48,024 nucleotides of DNA from Fibrobacterales bacterium Fibro_02 (GTDB lineage: Bacteria; Fibrobacterota; Fibrobacteria; Fibrobacterales; Fibrobacteraceae). The position numbers and the translations under genes were made by a program. The stretch covers positions 1 to 48,024 of the forward strand of contig LVAE01000032.1 in NCBI GenBank assembly GCA_001603905.1, read 5' to 3'. Each line of letters starts with the position of its first letter. Within the stretch, counting starts at the first letter, position 1. The notes beneath the pieces are model-generated. The model was given only the letters and a program-made list of their open reading frames with translations, was not told where the DNA came from and did not search any database. Positions 42,988 through 48,024 of this stretch are shown here, in pieces.

Positions 42988-44154
42988 CTAGAAATGGATT
43001 ACGCGGACCTTGATGACCTTCTCGAGCTTGGAGAGCTTCTCGATGATGGAGTCGTCCACCTTGCTTTCCACGTCAACGAGGTTGTAGCCGATCTTGCCGT
43101 TGCTCTTGTTAGAGAAGCTGGCGATGTTCACGCCTTCGGCACCGAATACCTTCGTGATTTCGGAAATCATATTCGGAACGTCCTGGTTGATGACCACGAC
43201 GCGGCTCTTGACGCCAGCATGCGGGTGATCGACGAGGGCCGGGAAGTTCACGGAATTGCGGACGCAACCGAATTCGATGTAGTCCTTCAATTCTTCGACG
43301 GCCATCACGGCGCAGTTTTCTTCGGCTTCTTCGGTGGAAGCACCGAGGTGCGGGAAGCAAGTCACCTTGTCGTTCTTGATGAGGTCTGCTGTCGGGAAGT
43401 CGCAGAGGTAACCCTGGAGGGAACCCGAAGCGAGCATTTCGTTGACCGGATCCATTTCGACGATGCCACCGCGAGCGAAGTTCATGATGTAGCTACCCTT
43501 GAACTGAGCGAGGTTCTTGCGGTTGAGGAGGTTTTCGGTCACGCCCTTGATGAACGGAACGTGCACGGTGAGGAAGTCAGACTTCGCAATCACGGTGTCG
43601 AGGTCGGCAATTTCCACCTTGTTGGAAAGTTCGTGCATGTTGGCGGCGTTCGGATACGGTTCGTAAGCGATGACGCGCATGTTCTTCCAACGGGCATAGT
43701 TAGCGACGAGCACGCCGATCTTGCCGAGGCCGATGACGCCGAGAGTCTTACCGGCGAGTTCCATGCCGGCGAACTTCTTCTTGCCGCTTTCGACGGTCTT
43801 TGCGAGATCCGGATCGTTCACGTCGAGGCCCTTGACCCATGCGGCGGCCTTGTCCACGTTACGGACGGCCATGCCGAGCACGGTCATCACGAGCTCGGCA
43901 ACGGCGTTGGCGTTTGCACCCGGAGTATTGAACACGCAGATGCCCTTTGCAGAGGCCTTGTCGATGGTGATGTTGTTCACGCCAGCGCCGGCGCGGGCGA
44001 CAGCCAGAAGGCCGTCAAAGTTGTCGGTATCAACCTGGGCGGAACGCACCAAGATGGCATCGGGTTTTTCGACGGAGTCGGAAACCTGGTAGAACGAGCC
44101 AAACAGGCTCAGGCCTTTCTTGGAAATGTTGTTCATCGTCTTAATAGTTGCCAT
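42988..44154 (-). CDS. serA: D-3-phosphoglycerate dehydrogenase (ACT-domain form)
   Basis: The 388-residue enzyme oxidises 3-phosphoglycerate in serine synthesis. The NAD fold has G142-L-G-K-I-G. Catalytic residues include R228 in F-A-R-G-G and H269 in P-H-L-G-A-S-T. A C-terminal ACT domain (about 318-388) suggests serine feedback. This is the shorter form common in the Bacteroidota. It starts 46 bases after ispG ends, so co-transcription is likely. Confidence 0.9.
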   Translation of the reverse strand: MATIKTMNNISKKGLSLFGSFYQVSDSVEKPDAILVRSAQVDTDNFDGLLAVARAGAGVNNITIDKASAKGICVFNTPGANANAVAELVMTVLGMAVRNVDKAAAWVKGLDVNDPDLAKTVESGKKKFAGMELAGKTLGVIGLGKIGVLVANYARWKNMRVIAYEPYPNAANMHELSNKVEIADLDTVIAKSDFLTVHVPFIKGVTENLLNRKNLAQFKGSYIMNFARGGIVEMDPVNEMLASGSLQGYLCDFPTADLIKNDKVTCFPHLGASTEEAEENCAVMAVEELKDYIEFGCVRNSVNFPALVDHPHAGVKSRVVVINQDVPNMISEITKVFGAEGVNIASFSNKSNGKIGYNLVDVESKVDDSIIEKLSKLEKVIKVRVIHF

Positions 44155-44200
44155 TGTATTGTCCTTTGTTAATGATTAAAATCTTGAGGGATGCGGTGCA

Positions 44201-45940
44201 TTACGGTTCCTGCCAGCGGCCGCGATCCTTAATTAAGTTCACCAGTTCCTCGATGGCGTCCTCTTCGGGGATATTCTTCTTGACAGCCGTCTTGCCCTCG
44301 AACAAGGTAATGCGGCCGGGGCCTCCGCCTACGTAGCCGAAGTCGGCGTCTGCCATTTCGCCCGGGCCGTTCACGATGCAGCCCATGATGCCGATGGAAA
44401 TGTCGGAGAGGTGTCCGAAGCGGGCCTTGATCTTGCCCATCACCTGCTGAATGTCGTAGAGGGTGCGGCCGCAGCTCGGGCAGCTGATAAAGTTGGTCTT
44501 GCTGCGGCGGCAGTAGGCGGCCTGCAGAATGTCGAAGGCGAGGAGCACTGCTTCTTTAGCGCTCTTGTAGCCGTCGATGACGACGGCGTCGCCAAGACCG
44601 TCGGTGACGAGGCTTCCGATATCGGCGGATACGCGGAGCGTTTCACGTTCGTTGTCGTTAATCTTGGCGTACAGGAGAATCGGGTCTTTGCGACCTGCAG
44701 CTTCGAGAGCCGCGGCAAGGGCGCGCACGCCAGAAACCATCTCGGCTCCCGTGTAGCAGAACACGGAACCAGCGGGCACGGCAGAGGGATTCGCGGCGAA
44801 CCCCGCGATATCCATGGCGTCCTTAAATTCAACGATAGGCTTCTCGGAGAGGCTCGGCAGCGCAAATTCCGCGTTGCGGCGTTCGCCTGTAAGTGCAATC
44901 GCATCGGCCTTCACGCCGACCTTCACCGGATGGTTGCCGCCGATTTCAACGCCTGCAATAGTAACAGGCGTCGTTTCTCTGCGTTCGTAATGGTACGGAT
45001 CCTTTTCGAGAACCGGCACCGCATAGCTTACGGGTTTCGTCGGGAGAGCGCAGGCCTTGATGAGTTCCTGGGCCACCGGGACTTCGGCTACCGGATCTTC
45101 GGTGAGAGACACGCGAATCGTATCTGCAAGGCCATCGAGCAACAAGGCGCCGATGCCGGCCGCAGACTTCAAGCGTCCGTCGGCACCCGCGCCCGCTTCA
45201 GTCACGCCCACGTGGAACGGGTAGGGCTTGAAGCCTTCCTGCTTGATGCGGGCGGCGAGCATGCGGTAGGCGGCAATTGCCACGCGCGGATTGCTGCTCT
45301 TCAAACTTAAAACGACCTGGTCAAAATGTTCGGCTTCGCATACGGCCAAGTATTCCATGGCGCTTTCGACCATGCCTTCGACCGTGTCGCCGTAGCGGTA
45401 AATCATGCGGGCCGCAAGCGAACCGTGGTTCACGCCGATGCGGATGGCGCGTCCCAGGCGCTTGGCCTCCTGCACAAACGGAGTAAAGGCTTCGGCAACC
45501 TTTTCCTTGCCTTCTTCAAAGGACTTGTCCGTCTGCTGGTCAAGCGTTAAAATTCCTGTATCGACAAAGTTGCCCGGATTGATGCGGACCTTCTCGACCC
45601 ACTTGAGTGCTTCGAAGGCGGCCTTCGGCTGGAAGTGGATGTCGGCGGAAACCGGCACCTTGCAACCGGCTGCACGCACCTGCTTCATCACTTCTTCGAG
45701 GCCCTGTGCGTCTGCAAATGTCGGAGCGGTAATGCGAACCAGACCACAGCCCACCTTGGCGAGTGCCAATGTTTCGGCCACCGTCTTTTCGACGTCCTTG
45801 GGCTTGGTGGTGGTCATGGACTGAACTAAAATGGGGGCATTGCCCCCGATAAGTGCGTCGCCAACGCGAACCTGTACAGTTTCCCTGCGGACAGCATTGA
45901 AGCGGTCGGCTACATACGGGAATTCACTAAACTTTGTCAT
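44201..45940 (-). CDS. ispG: 4-hydroxy-3-methylbut-2-enyl diphosphate synthase (long form)
   Basis: The 579-residue enzyme is a [4Fe-4S] reductase of the MEP isoprenoid pathway. The N-terminal TIM barrel begins V-Q-V-G-D-A-L-I-G-G. The cluster-binding C-terminal part has S-C-P-S-C-G-R-T and G-C-I-V-N-G-P-G-E. A central domain of about 200 residues makes it the long form seen in plants, Chlamydiae and Bacteroidota, not the ~370-residue E. coli form. The start is 5 bases after a TACATTTG box and lacks a ribosome site. Confidence 0.95.
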   Translation of the reverse strand: MTKFSEFPYVADRFNAVRRETVQVRVGDALIGGNAPILVQSMTTTKPKDVEKTVAETLALAKVGCGLVRITAPTFADAQGLEEVMKQVRAAGCKVPVSADIHFQPKAAFEALKWVEKVRINPGNFVDTGILTLDQQTDKSFEEGKEKVAEAFTPFVQEAKRLGRAIRIGVNHGSLAARMIYRYGDTVEGMVESAMEYLAVCEAEHFDQVVLSLKSSNPRVAIAAYRMLAARIKQEGFKPYPFHVGVTEAGAGADGRLKSAAGIGALLLDGLADTIRVSLTEDPVAEVPVAQELIKACALPTKPVSYAVPVLEKDPYHYERRETTPVTIAGVEIGGNHPVKVGVKADAIALTGERRNAEFALPSLSEKPIVEFKDAMDIAGFAANPSAVPAGSVFCYTGAEMVSGVRALAAALEAAGRKDPILLYAKINDNERETLRVSADIGSLVTDGLGDAVVIDGYKSAKEAVLLAFDILQAAYCRRSKTNFISCPSCGRTLYDIQQVMGKIKARFGHLSDISIGIMGCIVNGPGEMADADFGYVGGGPGRITLFEGKTAVKKNIPEEDAIEELVNLIKDRGRWQEP

Positions 45941-45945
45941 GTGCC

Positions 45946-45953
45946 CAAATGTA
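45946..45953 (-). promoter_or_regulatory. Putative -10 box (TACATTTG) for ispG
   Basis: On the minus strand TTTTTTTCTACATTTG ends 5 bases before the ispG ATG. The T run is also the tail of the preceding terminator. It is an exact TAnnTTTG match, and no Shine-Dalgarno is present. Confidence 0.5.
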
Positions 45954-45954
45954 G

Positions 45955-45986
45955 AAAAAAAGAAGAATGAAAATTCCTCATTCTTC
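45955..45986 (-). terminator. Intrinsic terminator for the HD-GYP gene (minus strand)
   Basis: GAAGAATGA and TCATTCTTC form a perfect 9-bp stem around a 7-base loop, followed on the minus strand by seven T residues that run into the ispG -10 box. Confidence 0.85.
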
Positions 45987-46005
45987 CTTTTTCATTCTTA
46001 ATTCT

Positions 46006-47706
46006 CTATGCTTCGTCTTCTTTCAAGCTACCGTAGTATTCTTCGAGCTTGGAACGGCAGGCGATAAAGCAATCCTTGAGCGATGGATCGAATTGGGTGC
46101 CCATGCCTTCGATGATAATCGTATAGGCGTCGTCAAAGGACATCTCTGCCTTGTAGCAACGCTTACTGACCAACGCGTCGTAAACGTCGGCAATAGCCAT
46201 GACGCGGGCCTCGAACGGAATCTCGGTTCCCTTGAGCTTCTGCGGGTAGCCGAAACCATCGAAACGTTCGTGATGGTAACGGGCCACATTGCGTGCAATC
46301 TTGACAAAGTCGGGGGACTCGATAGAGGTGAGCAGGTTTTCTACGATCATGGCGCCCTTCTCGGGGTGGCTCTTCATCTCTTCGTATTCCTGCGGGGTGA
46401 AGCGGCCGGGCTTTCTCAAGATGCGGTCTTCGATGGCGATCTTACCGATGTCATGCATCGGAGCGGCAGAGACCAGGCTGTCGAAGAAGAAATCAGAAAG
46501 GCCAAGGCTCTTGTCTTTGCGTAGGTAATCTACCAAGATAGACACAACCTTGCTTGTACGCTTGATATGGCTACCCGTGTTGCTGTCGCGATTTTCGACC
46601 ATGTGGGCCATGCCGATAAGCATTTGCTCCTGGATAGAGCGAATCTGGGAATCGTTCTCCTTAAGCATCATTTCCAGGCGAACGTTGTTTGAACCCAGCA
46701 TGTTGATGTAGTTGTGGATGCTGGTTTCGTCTTCGATCTTGAACAGGTTGATTTTCTTGGCGCGCGTGAGAGGAATCTGTCTCAACTTGATTTTGTAGTA
46801 TCTTCCGTCGCTTTCAAACTTTTTCTCGATGACAATCTTTTCTTGGGAGATTTCCTTGATCCAAGAAACAAGCAGGCTGTTGAGCCTTGTGTTGTCGGGC
46901 ATCGAGTGGTCGATTCGGCATCTTTTCAGGTCAGGGAAGGTCTTGTAGGCTACGGCATTGCAACCAAGGAACTTGTTGTTTGTCGTAATCAGGACATAGC
47001 TGTCTGAGTTTTGTGTTTCCAGTACTTGAGAAATAATTTGTTCGACATCATAACGCTTGACCCAGAAGCAGATGTATAGGAGGGCGCACTGGTCAAACAC
47101 GTACACGGCGGGCATGACCATCGTGTCGCTTTCGACAAAGCGTGAAATGAAGAACGAAAGGATAGAAACGACTTCCATCGACGACAGAGCGATAAGGCTG
47201 TTGAAGGAAACGTTTCTTCTTTTGATGAAGGCGTAGACGATAAGGCTCAAGTTGATCAGGACGAACCCGACCATCAGGCAGTTGAAAATATCGTGCCCGA
47301 TTCCGTATTCGGCAATGAAGTTACCGACGCCGTAGGTCGTTGTAAACTCGATGGTCTTGTAATACAGGCCGTTGAAACCGACCGTCTGCGACATCACGAA
47401 TACGGCGAAAACGATGATTGCCAACAGGTCGTAACACCAGCGGGGGAGTCGAATCTTGCAAATGGAAATACTAGCGTCGAACGTGAATAGCGGGAGGAAC
47501 ATCGATCCCACGTAAATCATCTTGTTCGAAAGAATCGCCTGGTCCAGATTTGTAGAAAGCGCAAGAAGCAGGTGTCCAAGGCAAGCGATGAATACAGAAA
47601 AGAACAACAGCGAATACGGGCCGTTCAATTTCGGATTGATACGGTGGTGTACCAATATATTGAAGGCCGCGATAACGGTCAAAACTGTTAAATATAAAAT
47701 CACCAT
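46006..47706 (-). CDS. Membrane HD-GYP domain protein (c-di-GMP phosphodiesterase type)
   Basis: The ~566-residue protein has an N-terminal block of about seven membrane helices like the histidine-kinase 7TM sensor module. A PAS-like region and coiled coil follow, then an HD-GYP domain. HD-GYP signatures are H-D-I-G-K, H-P-E-K-G, H-H-E-R-F-D-G-F-G-Y-P and D-V-Y-D-A-L. Such proteins usually hydrolyse cyclic di-GMP. The start is ATG 47706; a TTG at 47733 would add 9 residues. It has its own terminator just before ispG. Confidence 0.88.
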   Translation of the reverse strand: MVILYLTVLTVIAAFNILVHHRINPKLNGPYSLLFFSVFIACLGHLLLALSTNLDQAILSNKMIYVGSMFLPLFTFDASISICKIRLPRWCYDLLAIIVFAVFVMSQTVGFNGLYYKTIEFTTTYGVGNFIAEYGIGHDIFNCLMVGFVLINLSLIVYAFIKRRNVSFNSLIALSSMEVVSILSFFISRFVESDTMVMPAVYVFDQCALLYICFWVKRYDVEQIISQVLETQNSDSYVLITTNNKFLGCNAVAYKTFPDLKRCRIDHSMPDNTRLNSLLVSWIKEISQEKIVIEKKFESDGRYYKIKLRQIPLTRAKKINLFKIEDETSIHNYINMLGSNNVRLEMMLKENDSQIRSIQEQMLIGMAHMVENRDSNTGSHIKRTSKVVSILVDYLRKDKSLGLSDFFFDSLVSAAPMHDIGKIAIEDRILRKPGRFTPQEYEEMKSHPEKGAMIVENLLTSIESPDFVKIARNVARYHHERFDGFGYPQKLKGTEIPFEARVMAIADVYDALVSKRCYKAEMSFDDAYTIIIEGMGTQFDPSLKDCFIACRSKLEEYYGSLKEDEA

Positions 47707-47818
47707 GTAAATCCCATCGCTACGAAACGCCAATCATCCACATTAAATATAAATTAAAATTTACGGGTTAAGGTGTGTTCCCTGGTTTATTTTGCTTAAA
47801 ATGTCTAAAATGTGTGTA

Positions 47819-47860
47819 AAAAATCACGGTCGCCAATCTTTTTACGATTGACGACCGTGA
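47819..47860 (-). terminator. Intrinsic terminator for the S1-domain protein (minus strand)
   Basis: TCACGGTCG/CGACCGTGA with an inner CAATC/GATTG stem, one mismatch, and T residues after it on the minus strand. It lies 24 bases past the stop at 47884. Confidence 0.85.
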
Positions 47861-47883
47861 CTTAAATCAGCTGATAATCGAAA

Positions 47884-48024
47884 TTAGGCTTCAGCCGGTG
47901 CTTCCGGAGCAGCTTCTGCAGCCGGTGCTTCAGCGGCCGGGGCTTCGGTAGCGGGCTTCGGAGGGAGCAAAGCCTTCATGGAAAGCTTCACCTTGCCCTT
48001 CGGGTCAACACCGAGGCAGAGCAC
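47884..48024 (-). CDS. pnp: C-terminus of an S1-domain protein, probably polynucleotide phosphorylase
   Basis: Only the last 46 residues are present. V-L-C-L-G-V-D-P-K-G-K-V-K-L-S-M-K-A-L-L-P is the end of an S1 RNA-binding domain. It matches PNPase C-termini, which often carry a short tail. The tail here is Ala/Pro/Glu-rich (E-A-P-A-A-E-A-P-A-A-E-A). Ribosomal protein S1 is the main alternative. Confidence 0.7.
   Translation of the reverse strand: MLCLGVDPKGKVKLSMKALLPPKPATEAPAAEAPAAEAAPEAPAEA

Overview
The window looks like chromosomal core sequence from a Fibrobacter-type bacterium (Fibrobacterota, FCB superphylum). This is inferred, not proven. The sequence evidence is: lipoproteins whose mature ends begin C-G-D-D-S-S-S with Ser-rich linkers (10679, 12969); a Bacteroidota-like promoter -10 box (TAnnTTTG) before many genes; Gram-negative envelope genes (tol-pal, lolCD, porin-like proteins); a long-form ispG; and an anaerobe-style siroheme-linked haem gene set. 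Genes are dense, with about 46 protein genes and one tRNA. No gene-free stretch exceeds 300 bases. No IS element, CRISPR array, rRNA or prophage was seen.

Layout. 1-5,500: end of topoisomerase IV parE, a YhhN-like membrane protein, mfd, a TatD-type hydrolase and a 65-residue protein. 5,582-9,410: a porin-like barrel with a huge Ala/Pro/Glu-rich leader, a secreted protein of unknown function, a PIN-domain protein, pgpA and a small acidic protein. 9,595-16,465: a tetrapyrrole island comprising a CbiX-like/precorrin-2 dehydrogenase fusion, hemB, hemL and an AhbC/NirJ-type radical SAM protein, interleaved with two lipoproteins, tRNA-Lys(CUU) and tadA. 16,481-22,065: a tight six-gene run with a lipoprotein, a secreted beta-helix protein, an unknown helical protein, a MotA/TolQ/ZorA-like channel with a long 11-residue-repeat tail, a MotB/ZorB-like OmpA protein and a second unknown helical protein. 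This is the best candidate for an undescribed system.

22,180-26,598: a TPR/Asp-rich lipoprotein with an outer-membrane barrel (minus strand), then a YkgJ cysteine-cluster protein with a SprT-like metallopeptidase. 26,644-33,988: lysS, lolC/E-type permease, lolD, clpC, purN and rnhB. 34,118-39,155: the Tol-Pal system (tolQ, tolR, tolA, tolB, pal, cpoB-like). 39,300-45,940 (minus): murA, glgB, serA and ispG. 46,006-47,706 (minus): a 7TM HD-GYP protein. 47,884-end: the C-terminus of a protein with an S1 domain, probably PNPase.

Small-scale structure. Three terminators run straight into a promoter (hemL, the radical SAM gene, ispG). Several genes start only 4-6 bases after the -10 box, suggesting leaderless mRNAs. 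Dispersed palindromic repeats beginning TGTCAT lie between genes and, once, inside a coding sequence, where the repeat is translated as an interdomain linker.
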